DNA of 64,000 bases from JACPDI01 sp035463475 (GTDB lineage: Bacteria; Acidobacteriota; Vicinamibacteria; Vicinamibacterales; 2-12-FULL-66-21), in assembly GCA_035463475.1 (NCBI GenBank), contig DATHTE010000008.1, forward strand, positions 1 to 64,000, given 5' to 3'. Positions 33,832-42,976 of the stretch are shown one piece after another; within the stretch, counting starts at the first letter, position 1, and the number at the start of each line of letters is the position of its first letter. The notes under the pieces are model-generated. The model was not told the origin of the DNA. It worked only from the letters and a program-made list of their open reading frames with translations, and did not search any database. The position numbers and the translations under genes were made by a program.

Positions 33832-34979
33832 TGGCTGACGTCATTCTCTGGTGCTCCGTCGCTCTCGTCATCTACGCCTACCTCGGCTACCCGTGCGCGC
33901 TGCTGGCGCTCGCGGCTATCAGGACGCGGCCGGTCCGCAAGGGACGCGAGCTGCCGCTCGTGTCCTTCATCATCACCGCACACAACGAGGACAACCGCAT
34001 CGCGGCGAAGATCGAGAACACGCTCGCGCAGGACTATCCCGTCGATCGGCACGAGATCATCGTCGCATCCGACTGCTCGACGGACCGGACCGACGCGATC
34101 GCGGGCGGCTACGCGCCGCGCGTGCGCCTGGTCCGCACGGCGGAGCGCCACGGCAAGGAAGCGGCGCAGCGTCTCGCCATCGAGGCGTCGCGCGGCGACA
34201 TCCTGGTGTTCTCCGACGTGGCGACGGCGCTCGCTCCCGGCGGCGTGTCGTCTCTCGTCAGGAACTTCTCCGACGCGACGGTGGGATGCGTGAGCAGCGT
34301 CGATCGCTCCGTGGACGCGGCCGGCCGCGTGAGCGGCGAAGGGGCGTACGTCCGATACGAGATGTTCCTGCGGAGGCTCGAGACGGCGGTCAACAGTCTC
34401 GTCGGGCTGAGCGGGTCGTTGTTCGCGGCGAGGCGGGACGTGTGCCGCCGATGGGCCGCAGACCGCCAGAGCGACTTCAGCACGCTCCTGAACGCGGTCG
34501 AGCTGGGGTACCGCGGCGTGCTCGATCCGGACAGCGTCGGGTACTACAGCAACATCGACGACGAGCGCCGCGAGTTCCAGCGGAAGGTGCGAACGGTCGT
34601 CAGAGGGCTCGCCGTGCTGGCCTCGAACGCCAGGATGCTGAATCCGCTTCGCTACGGCATCTTCGCGTGGCAGCTCGCGAGCCACAAGCTATGTCGCTGG
34701 CTCGTGCCGTTCGCGATGATTGCCGCTCTGGTGAGCAACGCCGCGCTCGCGCCTTCCTCCGTTGTCTACGAGCTGATGCTCGCCTTGCAGCTGTCGTTCT
34801 ATGCCGCCGCCCTCGGCGGCCTCCGGACGCGCTCGGCGGCGCTGCGGATCCCGGCGTTCCTGCTCCTGGTCAACGTGGCCGCGCTCACGGCCTGGATCCG
34901 CTACGTCCGCGGCCAGCGGATCATCGCGTGGACACCGTCCGAGCGCACCCCGCTGCCGCAGATACCGCTGCGCGGGTGA
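33828..34979 (+). CDS. Membrane glycosyltransferase, family 2
   Basis: This 383-residue GT2 enzyme has an N-terminal membrane helix (ILWCSVALVIYAYLGYP), the GT-A fold start (LPLVSFIITAHNEDNRIAAK), ASDCSTDRTD and GDILVFSDVATAL. Several C-terminal helices follow from about residue 285. It is similar in layout to processive or polyprenol-linked GT2 enzymes. The ATGA overlap with the aminotransferase indicates coupling. The sugar is not predictable from sequence. Confidence 0.88.
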   Translation: MMADVILWCSVALVIYAYLGYPCALLALAAIRTRPVRKGRELPLVSFIITAHNEDNRIAAKIENTLAQDYPVDRHEIIVASDCSTDRTDAIAGGYAPRVRLVRTAERHGKEAAQRLAIEASRGDILVFSDVATALAPGGVSSLVRNFSDATVGCVSSVDRSVDAAGRVSGEGAYVRYEMFLRRLETAVNSLVGLSGSLFAARRDVCRRWAADRQSDFSTLLNAVELGYRGVLDPDSVGYYSNIDDERREFQRKVRTVVRGLAVLASNARMLNPLRYGIFAWQLASHKLCRWLVPFAMIAALVSNAALAPSSVVYELMLALQLSFYAAALGGLRTRSAALRIPAFLLLVNVAALTAWIRYVRGQRIIAWTPSERTPLPQIPLRG

Positions 34980-35184
34980 GAGCGTCTTCACGCAGAGGTC
35001 GCAGGGAGCGCCGGGGAGCGTTAGCGAGTTCGCCGCGGGTGACTGGCCCCGGCCGCCGGCGCCTCACGCCGCCAGGTGGGCCCGACGAAGTCTGACGAAG
35101 CCGGGCCAGCGGCCGGGCGGACTCCTCCGCGTTCTCACCGCCCTCCGCGGTTCCGATGGCTCCGAGTGCTCAAGGACGCTCCCT
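34980..35184. repeat. Hairpin repeat copy B and GC-rich satellite
   Basis: The gap between the GT2 gene and the deacetylase gene contains CGCAGAGGTCGCAGGGAGCG near 34993. A stem GGCCCGAC/GCCGGGCC (35079-35086 with 35100-35107, one mismatch) precedes AGCGGCCGG and CCTCCGCG. The core is the same element as at 24614-24715. It separates two blocks of the locus. Confidence 0.6.
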
Positions 35185-36078
35185 ATGATCACGAACGTTC
35201 TCACCGTGGACGTCGAGGAGTATTACCACGCGGCGATCTTCCGCCGTGGCGCGGGTGGCATGGCCCGCGGCGGGTTCGAGAGCCGCGTGGGGGAAAGCAT
35301 GCGGCGCCTCGCGGACCTGATGCGCGCCCACCAGACGCGGGCCACGTTGTTCGTGCTGGGCGAGATCGCGGCCGCCCACCCGAGGCTGTTGCGCAGTCTG
35401 GCCGCCGACCAGCACGAGATCGCCTGCCACGGCGACCGGCATGACGATGTGTCGGCGCTCTCGCCGCGCCAGTTTCGTGAGGACATCCGCAGGGCCAGGG
35501 CCCGGATCGAGGATGCCGTCGGGCGGCAGGTCATCGGCTATCGCGCGCCGAACTTCTCGATCGGCCCAGCGCAGTCATGGGCCTACGAGATTCTCTTCGA
35601 GGAGGGATTCCGGTACGACTCCAGCCTGCACCCGATTCACCACGATCGGTACGGGCAGCCCGACGCGCCGCGCTTTCCGTTCGAGGTGTGGCGCGACGGC
35701 CCTGACAGCCTCACCGAGTTCCCGATTGGCACCGTGCGCCTGTTCGGCGTGAACTTTCCGATTGGCGGCGGGGGCTACTTCCGCCTGCTGCCGTACGACG
35801 TGGTACGTCGAGGCATTCGCCGCGTCAACGAGCGCGAGCAGCAGCCGGTGATGTTCTACGTCCACCCCTGGGAACTCGATCCCGGACAACCTCGACCGCC
35901 GATGCCATGGCACCACCGCTTCCGTCACTACGTGGGCGTCGAGAAGGAGGCGGGGAAGCTCGCGCGGCTGTTCCAGCAATTCCGGTTCGGGACCGCGAGC
36001 GCCTTCCTCGACGCTCGCGTGTGCGGCGTCAGGGTGTTCGACGCCCTCGGCGAGCGCGTGTCAATGGCGACCGTCTAG
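35185..36078 (+). CDS. Polysaccharide deacetylase, exosortase-A-locus type
   Basis: The 297-residue NodB-fold enzyme starts TNVLTVDVEEYYHAAIF, contains ATLFVLGEIAAAHP, IACHGDRHDDVSALS, YRAPNFSIG and RYDSSLHPI, and ends with a DUF3473-like region (FYVHPWELDPGQPR). This organisation is that of the polysaccharide deacetylases in XrtA/PEP-CTERM exopolysaccharide loci. It removes acetyl groups from N-acetyl sugars. AAGGA precedes ATG 35185, which is chosen because upstream sequence is repeat DNA. The FemAB-type gene follows. Confidence 0.88.
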   Translation: MITNVLTVDVEEYYHAAIFRRGAGGMARGGFESRVGESMRRLADLMRAHQTRATLFVLGEIAAAHPRLLRSLAADQHEIACHGDRHDDVSALSPRQFREDIRRARARIEDAVGRQVIGYRAPNFSIGPAQSWAYEILFEEGFRYDSSLHPIHHDRYGQPDAPRFPFEVWRDGPDSLTEFPIGTVRLFGVNFPIGGGGYFRLLPYDVVRRGIRRVNEREQQPVMFYVHPWELDPGQPRPPMPWHHRFRHYVGVEKEAGKLARLFQQFRFGTASAFLDARVCGVRVFDALGERVSMATV

Positions 36079-36097
36079 CGAACCTGCGAGCGCAGAG

Positions 36098-37126
36098 ATG
36101 CTTCAATCCCTTCCCGACGCGGGGGCCGCGTGGCGGCGCATCGTAGAGGCGTCCAGCCGGTCGGCCCTGGCCCACTCGCCCGAGTGGTTTTCGCTCATCC
36201 AGCGCGCGTACGGCCACTCACCGCTCTACCTCCAGGTGGACGACGGCGAGGGGCACACGGCGGTGCTTCCGGCGTTCGTCGTGCGCCGGCCGTTTTTCGG
36301 CACGGTGGTCACGTCGATGCCCTTTCTCGACAGCGGCGGCCCCTGCGGATCGTCGCCTGCGATGCGCCGAATGCTCGTCGAGCATCTCGTCTCGGAGGCG
36401 CGCCGGATCGGCGCGAGGGCCGTAGAGCTTCGCTGCTCCGAGCGGATCGAGATCCCGGTCGCGCCGTCGGAGAACAAGGTGAACATGTCGCTGCCGCTTC
36501 CTGCCGACCCGGACCGGCTCTGGCGGCAACTCGAGAAGCAGGTCCGTAACCAGGTCCGCAAGGCGGAGCGTTCGGGGCTGGCGATCGAGTTCGGCGGCGC
36601 CGAAAAGCTGGCGTCGTTCTACGAAGCCTTCGTCGTGCGGATGCGCGAACTGGGGTCGCCGGTCCACGCGCCGGAATTCCTCTCGGCCGTTCTGGATGCG
36701 TTTGGCCCGCGCGCGCGCGTGGCGCTGGTGCGCAAGGGTGGCACGACGGTCGGCGGGCTCATCGCGCTCGCATTCAAGGATCGCGTTGCGGTTCCGTGGG
36801 CGACCAGCCTCAGAGAGTACTTCTCCTTGTGTCCGAACATGCTGCTGTACTGGGAGACGCTCCGCGCGGCATGCCGCGAGGGCTTTCGCCGGTTCGAATT
36901 CGGCCGATCGAGCCGCCACTCGGGCACGTACCAGTTCAAGTGCCAGTGGGGCGCGCAGGAAGAGCCGCTCTTCTGGTACACGATCCCGGTCGCCGGGGCG
37001 GCCGCCGCGCTGCCGCGTCAGGGGCCCGATGCGAGCGCGCCCCTCCTCGCGAGGGCGTGGCAGCGCCTTCCGCTTGCCGTCACCCGCCACCTCGGTCCGC
37101 GCATTCGCCGGTACTTGATCCAGTGA
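36098..37126 (+). CDS. FemAB-like acyl/aminoacyl transferase
   Basis: The 342-residue GNAT-fold protein has WFSLIQRAYGHSPLYLQV near the start, then ENKVNMSLPLPADPDRLWRQ, EKQVRNQVRKAERSGL and FEFGRSSRHSGTYQFKCQWG. These are the features of FemAB-related proteins found beside the deacetylase in exosortase-A polysaccharide loci. FemAB proteins transfer amino acids from aminoacyl-tRNA. The locus-associated type may instead transfer an acyl or aminoacyl group to sugar. Its stop overlaps the following GTG start. Confidence 0.87.
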   Translation: MLQSLPDAGAAWRRIVEASSRSALAHSPEWFSLIQRAYGHSPLYLQVDDGEGHTAVLPAFVVRRPFFGTVVTSMPFLDSGGPCGSSPAMRRMLVEHLVSEARRIGARAVELRCSERIEIPVAPSENKVNMSLPLPADPDRLWRQLEKQVRNQVRKAERSGLAIEFGGAEKLASFYEAFVVRMRELGSPVHAPEFLSAVLDAFGPRARVALVRKGGTTVGGLIALAFKDRVAVPWATSLREYFSLCPNMLLYWETLRAACREGFRRFEFGRSSRHSGTYQFKCQWGAQEEPLFWYTIPVAGAAAALPRQGPDASAPLLARAWQRLPLAVTRHLGPRIRRYLIQ

Positions 37127-39156
37127 CGACGCACCCAGACGTCCGCCCGCGGCGGGTCGGATTCATCGGCGCGGGACAGATGGCGCGGCAGCATGCGCTG
37201 GCGCTTCGCCGGATCGCGACGCCGGCCGTGGTCGTGGGACTGTGCGACAGCGCCCCAGGGCGTGCGATGGAGCTTGCGGCGATCACCGGCAGCACGGCGT
37301 ACCCCACGATCGAGTCGCTGCTCGATGAAGGGCGGCCGGAGATCGTGCACGTCTGCACCCCTTCGGGCGCGCACTTCGACGCGGCGTTCAGGGCGCTTGA
37401 CGCCGGGGCGCACGTCTACGTCGAGAAGCCGTTCGCGCTGACCGTTGCTGACGCGCGATCGCTGCTCGGGCTGGCGCGCGAGCGCGGCCGGCTCGTGTGC
37501 GCCGGGCATCAACTGCTGCGCGATCGCGCGTTCGAGCGGCTCATGACGGGCGCGGCCGGGCTCGGCACGATTGTCCAGATTGACAGCCACTTCACCTTCC
37601 GGCCGGTGGGTCCCCCGTCGGCCCGCACCGGCCCCCGCGCGCTCGCGAGCCAGGCGGTGGACATCCTGCCGCATCCGCTCTACACGCTGGTGAGCGCGCT
37701 CGAGCGGTTCGCCGCGCAAGGGACGTCCATCGACATCGCCTGGGCCGACGGTGGCGCGTCCGACCTGCACGCCGTGCTTCGTGCCGGGGACATCGTCGGC
37801 CGCCTGTCGGTGAGCCTGCGGGCGCGTCCGATCGCTTCGTTTCTCACGGTGACAGGCACCGGCGGAGCGCTGACGTGCGACTTCGTGCGATCGGTGGTGA
37901 TTGGCGCGGCCAACCCCGGCACCGCGACGCTCGAGAAGATCCTCAATCCGATTGTGGAAGGGGCGCAGATGATCGCGTGCACGGCGACCAGCCTCGCGCG
38001 CCGCCTGGCCGCGGGGGGCGGCGGCTATCCCGGGCTCGCCGAACTGATCGGCGCGTTCTACGCGGCGGCGGCGGACGGCGCGGAGTCACCGGTGAGTCCG
38101 GACCATCTGCTCCGTGTGAGCACCCTGCTGGAGCAGCTCGTCGCGCGCATCGAGCCCCCCGCGCCGCGCGCCGTTGCCGCCCCACCGCGCCTCCTCGTCG
38201 CAGCACCGCGCGCCGTTGCCGCTGCACCGCGCGACCCTGGTCCACCGCTGGTCGCGCTGACCGGTGCGCGAGGGTTCCTCGGCGCGCACGTCGCGCGGGC
38301 GTTGCCGCGCGTGCGCGCTCTCGGGCGCTCCGCAAACCCGGACGACCCGCACGTGCACGAGTGGATCGTCGCGGACCTGAGCGCCGGCGTACCGGCGGGC
38401 GCGCTGGCCGGCGTTGAAGTCGTGGTGCACGCCGCCGCGGAGACGGCCGGCGGCTACGAGGCGCACCAGCGCAACACGATCGACGCGACGCGGTACCTGC
38501 TGCGCGCGATGCGGGACGCAGGCGTGTTCCGCCTCGTTCTCGTGAGCAGCCTCTCGGTGCTCCGGCCGCCGCGCACGTCATGGGAGCGACAGAACGAGGA
38601 CACGCCGAGACTGGCGGATCCACGCCCGTTCGGCGCGTACGCGTGGGGGAAGACGCGGCAGGAGGAACTCGTCTCGGAGCACGCGGCGGAGTTCGGCATC
38701 GCGACGCGCATCGTGCGGCCGGGCGCGCTGACGGACTGGAGCAATCCCGCGCTGCCCGGTCTGATGGGACGGCACCTGTTCGGCCGGTGGCACCTGGGCC
38801 TGGGCCGGCCCGGGCTGCCGATTGCGATCTGCGACGTCGCGCGGTGCGCGAAGGCGATCGCCTGGACGGCGACCGACTTCGATAGCGCGCCAGCGATCGT
38901 GAATCTGTTCGACCCCGAGGTTGCCGATCGCCGCGCGGTGATCCGCCGATTGCGGGAGCGCGGGTGGACCGGGCGCGTCGTGTGGGTGCCGATCGGCGCG
39001 ATCTCACTCGCCCTTGTCGCCGCCCGAACCGCGATGTCTCTCGCTCGCGGCCAGCGTCCCGAGAGGCTCGCCGCGTGGTCCGTCCTCCGCCCGCGGCGCT
39101 ATGACGCGCGCCTTGCGGCGGAGGTGCTGGGTGGGGTCAGGTCATTTCAGCCCTGA
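37123..39156 (+). CDS. Fused Gfo/Idh/MocA oxidoreductase and NAD-dependent epimerase
   Basis: This 677-residue protein joins two nucleotide-sugar enzymes. Residues 1 to about 345 are a Gfo/Idh/MocA dehydrogenase (RVGFIGAGQMARQH for NAD binding; VEKPFALT with Lys102). After a Pro/Ala/Arg-rich linker, residues 368-677 are an extended SDR epimerase/dehydratase (ALTGARGFLGAHV, VVHAAAETAGG, SSLSVLRPP and YAWGKT with Tyr-x3-Lys). These families usually sit on separate genes and oxidise, epimerise or dehydrate sugar nucleotides. GTG 37123 overlaps the FemAB stop. Both active sites look intact. Confidence 0.87.
   Translation: MTTHPDVRPRRVGFIGAGQMARQHALALRRIATPAVVVGLCDSAPGRAMELAAITGSTAYPTIESLLDEGRPEIVHVCTPSGAHFDAAFRALDAGAHVYVEKPFALTVADARSLLGLARERGRLVCAGHQLLRDRAFERLMTGAAGLGTIVQIDSHFTFRPVGPPSARTGPRALASQAVDILPHPLYTLVSALERFAAQGTSIDIAWADGGASDLHAVLRAGDIVGRLSVSLRARPIASFLTVTGTGGALTCDFVRSVVIGAANPGTATLEKILNPIVEGAQMIACTATSLARRLAAGGGGYPGLAELIGAFYAAAADGAESPVSPDHLLRVSTLLEQLVARIEPPAPRAVAAPPRLLVAAPRAVAAAPRDPGPPLVALTGARGFLGAHVARALPRVRALGRSANPDDPHVHEWIVADLSAGVPAGALAGVEVVVHAAAETAGGYEAHQRNTIDATRYLLRAMRDAGVFRLVLVSSLSVLRPPRTSWERQNEDTPRLADPRPFGAYAWGKTRQEELVSEHAAEFGIATRIVRPGALTDWSNPALPGLMGRHLFGRWHLGLGRPGLPIAICDVARCAKAIAWTATDFDSAPAIVNLFDPEVADRRAVIRRLRERGWTGRVVWVPIGAISLALVAARTAMSLARGQRPERLAAWSVLRPRRYDARLAAEVLGGVRSFQP
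38164..38222 (+). repeat. Repeat within the interdomain linker
   Basis: The 17-nt sequence CCGCGCGCCGTTGCCGC occurs at 38164-38180 and again at 38206-38222, in frame. It encodes PRAVAA-type Pro/Ala segments of the linker between the two domains of the fusion. The duplication probably lengthened the linker. Confidence 0.7.
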
Positions 39157-39168
39157 CCCAGCTCTCGC

Positions 39169-40398
39169 ATGCCACTCACCATCTTCGTCACCGACGGCGA
39201 CGAGCGGCCGGCGCTCGCGATCACCCGCAGCCTGGGGAGGCGCGCCGGAGCGGTCGTGATCGTGGGCGCGGACAGGCCGCACAGCCTCGCCTCGTCGTCC
39301 CGGTACTGCGCGCGGCACGTCACGTACCCCTCGCCAGCCGGCGCGCCGGACGCGTTCTCGCAGTTCCTGCTCGACTTCCTCGCGCGAGAAAAGGTGGACG
39401 TCGTGCTCCCCGTGACGGACTTCACCACGCACGCGGTCTGCGCCAGCCAGGGGGCAATCCGGCGGTCCACCGCGATCGCTGTGCCCAGCCTCGCCGCGTT
39501 CGAGTTCGCGTCGGACAAGCGCAGGCTGCTCCAGTTGGCCACACGTCACGGCGTGCCGGTTCCGTCAACGCAGTACGTACAAGGCGCCGCGGGTCTGGCC
39601 GCGGTCATCGATCGCGTGACGTATCCGGCGGTGATCAAACCAGTCCGGTCCCGGATCCCGACCCCTGGCGGATGGGTCTCGACCGGCGTGCACTACGCGT
39701 ATTCGAAGGCAGAGCTGCTGGGTCTCTACGAATGCATCGACTACCTCGCCGTCCATCCCTCGCTCATTCAGCAGCGCATCGTCGGCCCTGGATGTGGCGT
39801 GTTCATGCTGTTCGATCGTGGCCGCCCGATCGCCGAGTTCGCGCACCGCCGTCTCCGCGAGAAGCCCCCGTCGGGCGGCGTAAGCGTTTTGTGCGAGAGC
39901 GTGCCGCTCGATCCCGTCCTGAGGGAGCACGCGATTCACTTGCTCGGATCGCTCGGCTGGCACGGCGTCGCGATGATCGAGTTCAAGCAGGACAGGGAAA
40001 GCGGACGCGTCTACCTGATGGAGGTGAACGGCCGCTTCTGGGGCTCGCTGCAGCTCGCGATCGATGCCGGCGTTGACTTTCCGGGCCTCAGTTGCGAGCT
40101 CGCGCTCGGAAGGAGCCCGGCGCAGGCCCCGGACTACCGGGTCGGGGTCAGGAGCCGCTGGCTGGCCGGCGACGTCGATCACTTCCTCCTGCGCGTGTTC
40201 AAGCGCGACATCGATCTCCGGCTCGATCGATCGGCGGCCTCACGGTGGCGAACGCTCCTGCACTTCCTGAGATTCTTCGGGCGGGGCCTGCGTTACGACG
40301 TTCTGAGCGCCAGCGATCCACGGCCGTTTCTCCACGAGTGCCGCCAGAACGGCCGAGCGCTGTGGAGGTCCGCGGCGGGTTTCGCGTCGGGCCACTGA
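39169..40398 (+). CDS. ATP-grasp ligase
   Basis: The 409-residue protein has an N-terminal preATP-grasp region (VLPVTDFTTHAVCAS) and an ATP-grasp core with TYPAVIKPVRSRIPTPGG. The metal-binding signature is MEVNGRFWGSLQLAIDAGVD. ATP-grasp enzymes couple a carboxylate to an amine or other nucleophile through acyl phosphate. In this locus, attachment of an amino acid to a sugar acid or another amino acid is a plausible role. It starts 12 bp after the fusion gene and ends two bases before the next start. Confidence 0.85.
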   Translation: MPLTIFVTDGDERPALAITRSLGRRAGAVVIVGADRPHSLASSSRYCARHVTYPSPAGAPDAFSQFLLDFLAREKVDVVLPVTDFTTHAVCASQGAIRRSTAIAVPSLAAFEFASDKRRLLQLATRHGVPVPSTQYVQGAAGLAAVIDRVTYPAVIKPVRSRIPTPGGWVSTGVHYAYSKAELLGLYECIDYLAVHPSLIQQRIVGPGCGVFMLFDRGRPIAEFAHRRLREKPPSGGVSVLCESVPLDPVLREHAIHLLGSLGWHGVAMIEFKQDRESGRVYLMEVNGRFWGSLQLAIDAGVDFPGLSCELALGRSPAQAPDYRVGVRSRWLAGDVDHFLLRVFKRDIDLRLDRSAASRWRTLLHFLRFFGRGLRYDVLSASDPRPFLHECRQNGRALWRSAAGFASGH

Positions 40399-40400
40399 CC

Positions 40401-42179
40401 ATGTTCCAGTCGAAGGCCCTGCTTCGTGTGTGCCACATCATGTCCGCCGACCTTTGGGCCGGCGCGGAGGTGCAGGTGGCCACGCTGTGCTCGTACCTCG
40501 TGGCGCAACCCGAGGTCAGCGTGTCGGCCGTCCTCTTCAACGAAGGACGCCTCGCAGGCGAGTTGCGACGCCTCGGCGTGGATATCGGGGTCATCGAAGA
40601 AGGGCGCCACACTGCCGCCGCCATCGTGAGATTCGCCGCCCGCTTCCTGCGCGAGCGGGAGATCGACGTCGTCCACACGCACCGCTACAAGGACAACATC
40701 CTCGGCACGGCGGCCGCGCGACTGGCGGGCGTGCCGGTCATCGTCAGGTCGGTGCACGGTCTCATCGAGACCGCGGCCGGATGGGCCCGCCTCAAGGTGA
40801 GCGCGTGCGAAGCGCTCGACAAGATCGTCCTCAGCCGCTTCGCGCATCGGGTGATCGCGGTGTCCTCGCGCACGGCCGACGCGCTGCGCGACATGGGCTA
40901 CCCGGCCGCTTCCCTCGTCGCCATCCGCAACGGCGTTGACGCGCGGCAGATCCGCGCCGGGCGCGGGCGAGACGACGTCAGGTGCGAGCTTGGCATCCCG
41001 CCGCAGGCGCTGGTCGTCGGGACAGCGGGCAGACTCTCGCCGGTCAAGGCGCAGGCCGCACTGCTCCGGGCGGGACGCCTCGTGCTCGACGAGCGCCCCG
41101 ATACGCGAATCCTGATCGTCGGGGAGGGTCCGCTCCGTGAGGAACTGATCGCCGCCGCTCGCCGCCTCGGAATCGGGCACGCATGCGTGTTTGCCGGCGC
41201 GCGGGCGGACGTCCACGACGTCGTTGCGGCGATGGATGTGTTCGTCCTGCCGTCGCTCCACGAGGGCATCCCGATGGCGCTGCTCGAAGCGATGACGCTG
41301 CAGCGGCCGGTGGTCGCGACCGCGGTCGGGGGCGTGCAGGAAGTCGTGACGGACCGATCGAACGGATTGCTCGTGGCCGCGGGGGACGATCGCGCGCTCG
41401 CCGCCGCCTGCCTGGAACTCGCCCGCGATCGCGACCTGGCGCGTCGAATCGGTGAGGCGGCGAGGCAGACGGTTCAGCGGAGGTTCTCGTACGAAGCGAA
41501 CGGTCGCGCCGTGCTCGATCTGTATCGCTCCGCTCACACGACGGCGGCCATGACGAGCCCGGGGCCGTCCACGCTCGCGCTCTGCCGCGCGTTGCTGCGC
41601 GCGCCCGTCGTCCATGCCTGGCGAAAGATGCGCGAAGCGCTCGACAGCGCGATCGAACGGCGGCGAATGGCGCGAATCCGTCGGGAGCCCGGCCCGGTGC
41701 TGGCCGCTCTCCGTTCGGCGGCGCGGGTCCTGATCGTCTGTCACGGCAACATCATCCGCAGCCCGTTCGCCGCTTCACTCCTCGCGCAGGGAGTTTCGGG
41801 ACACCGGAGGGTCTCCGTTCTCTCCGCCGGCCTCGCGGCAGTCCCGGGCAGGCCACCTCACCCGACGGCGGTGGAGCTCGCGGACGCGCGCATGGTGGAC
41901 CTCAGGACGCATGCCGCGTCCCCGCTCGCGCCGGATGCGGTTGCGGCGAGCGACGCGATCTTCGTCATGGACGTGCCGCAACTGGTGACGATGCGGCGGC
42001 GGTTTCCCGAGGCGCGCTCCCGCACGTTCCTCCTGACGGTCTTGGCCGTCGGGACGCCACTCGAGATCCGCGATCCCTACGCCGGGGACGAGTCGCGGTT
42101 CCAGGCGTGTTTCGAACACATCTCTCGCGCGGTGCAGCCCATCGCCGAGGCCTTGTCGGGCGCGACGCAGCAGGCATGA
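40401..42179 (+). CDS. GT4 glycosyltransferase fused to LMW protein tyrosine phosphatase
   Basis: Residues 1 to about 385 of this 592-residue protein are a GT-B/GT4 glycosyltransferase (CHIMSADLWAGAEVQVATL, VVGTAGRLSPVKAQ, VFVLPSLHEGIPMALLEAMT). Residues from about 440 to the end are a low-molecular-weight tyrosine phosphatase with the CX5R loop VCHGNIIRSPF (Cys447, Arg453) and the general-acid Asp in IRDPYAGD (Asp558). In exopolysaccharide systems a separate LMW phosphatase (Wzb) dephosphorylates the BY-kinase. Here it is tied to a glycosyltransferase. A helical Arg-rich linker joins them. The fusion is one uninterrupted frame. Confidence 0.9.
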   Translation: MFQSKALLRVCHIMSADLWAGAEVQVATLCSYLVAQPEVSVSAVLFNEGRLAGELRRLGVDIGVIEEGRHTAAAIVRFAARFLREREIDVVHTHRYKDNILGTAAARLAGVPVIVRSVHGLIETAAGWARLKVSACEALDKIVLSRFAHRVIAVSSRTADALRDMGYPAASLVAIRNGVDARQIRAGRGRDDVRCELGIPPQALVVGTAGRLSPVKAQAALLRAGRLVLDERPDTRILIVGEGPLREELIAAARRLGIGHACVFAGARADVHDVVAAMDVFVLPSLHEGIPMALLEAMTLQRPVVATAVGGVQEVVTDRSNGLLVAAGDDRALAAACLELARDRDLARRIGEAARQTVQRRFSYEANGRAVLDLYRSAHTTAAMTSPGPSTLALCRALLRAPVVHAWRKMREALDSAIERRRMARIRREPGPVLAALRSAARVLIVCHGNIIRSPFAASLLAQGVSGHRRVSVLSAGLAAVPGRPPHPTAVELADARMVDLRTHAASPLAPDAVAASDAIFVMDVPQLVTMRRRFPEARSRTFLLTVLAVGTPLEIRDPYAGDESRFQACFEHISRAVQPIAEALSGATQQA

Positions 42180-42973
42180 AGCGTCGAATGAAGAGCGCGC
42201 TCGGGCACGCCATCGCCGTCTCACGTCTGAGCGCATTGCTCCTGCGGAACTCCGCCGTGGTCGTGGCCTTCCACCGCGTGAACGACCGTCCGGGCACTAG
42301 CGGCCTGTCGCTGAGTGTGTCCCTGTTCGAACGCTACTGCCGGTACTTCAGGGAACACTTCCACGTCGTCCCGCTGCGCCACATCGTCGAGCGGCTCGAG
42401 CAGGGGGGACCCCTCGGACGCGAGCTGGCGATCACCTTTGACGACGGGTATCGCGACAACTTCGAGAACGCCGCGCCCATTCTCGAGAGGCTTGCGCTGC
42501 CGGCGACGTTCTTCGTGGTCACGCAATGGATCGGCAGCGACGTCGTGCCGTGGTGGGACGCGGTGGAAGGGACCCGTCATCCGTGGATGACGTGGTCCAA
42601 CGTCCGCGCGCTTCACGACCGGGGATTCGAGATCGGCGCCCACACGCGCACCCACGTGGACCTTGGGGCGGCCGGAGAGTCACAGATCGAAGAAGAAGTG
42701 CTCGGCGCGCGACGCGACCTGGAGACTCGGCTCGAGGCGCGCGTGGAACTGTTCGCGTACCCATACGGCAAGCGGGAGAACCTTCGCGACCGGAGCAGGC
42801 GGGCGGTCAAGGAGGCCGGGTTCCGGTGCTGCTGTTCGTGCCACGGGGGGCTGGTGACTCGAGGAGCCGGCCCGTTCGAACTCGCGCGCGTGCCGATCAC
42901 TCCCCGCCATTCATCTCCTTACCAGTTCGGCTTCGACATCGCGTCCGGTAGAAGCGAGATCACGGCGGGGTAA
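42176..42973 (+). CDS. Polysaccharide deacetylase (NodB fold)
   Basis: This 265-residue protein has VVVAFHRVND, then LAITFDDGYRDNFENA with the catalytic Asp pair, FEIGAHTRTHVDLG with the metal-binding His pair, and FAYPYGKRENL. It belongs to carbohydrate esterase family 4 and probably N-deacetylates sugars. No clear signal peptide is present. Its start overlaps the fusion gene stop as ATGA. It is distinct from the exosortase-type deacetylase at 35185. Confidence 0.9.
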   Translation: MKRRMKSALGHAIAVSRLSALLLRNSAVVVAFHRVNDRPGTSGLSLSVSLFERYCRYFREHFHVVPLRHIVERLEQGGPLGRELAITFDDGYRDNFENAAPILERLALPATFFVVTQWIGSDVVPWWDAVEGTRHPWMTWSNVRALHDRGFEIGAHTRTHVDLGAAGESQIEEEVLGARRDLETRLEARVELFAYPYGKRENLRDRSRRAVKEAGFRCCCSCHGGLVTRGAGPFELARVPITPRHSSPYQFGFDIASGRSEITAG

Positions 42974-42976
42974 AGC

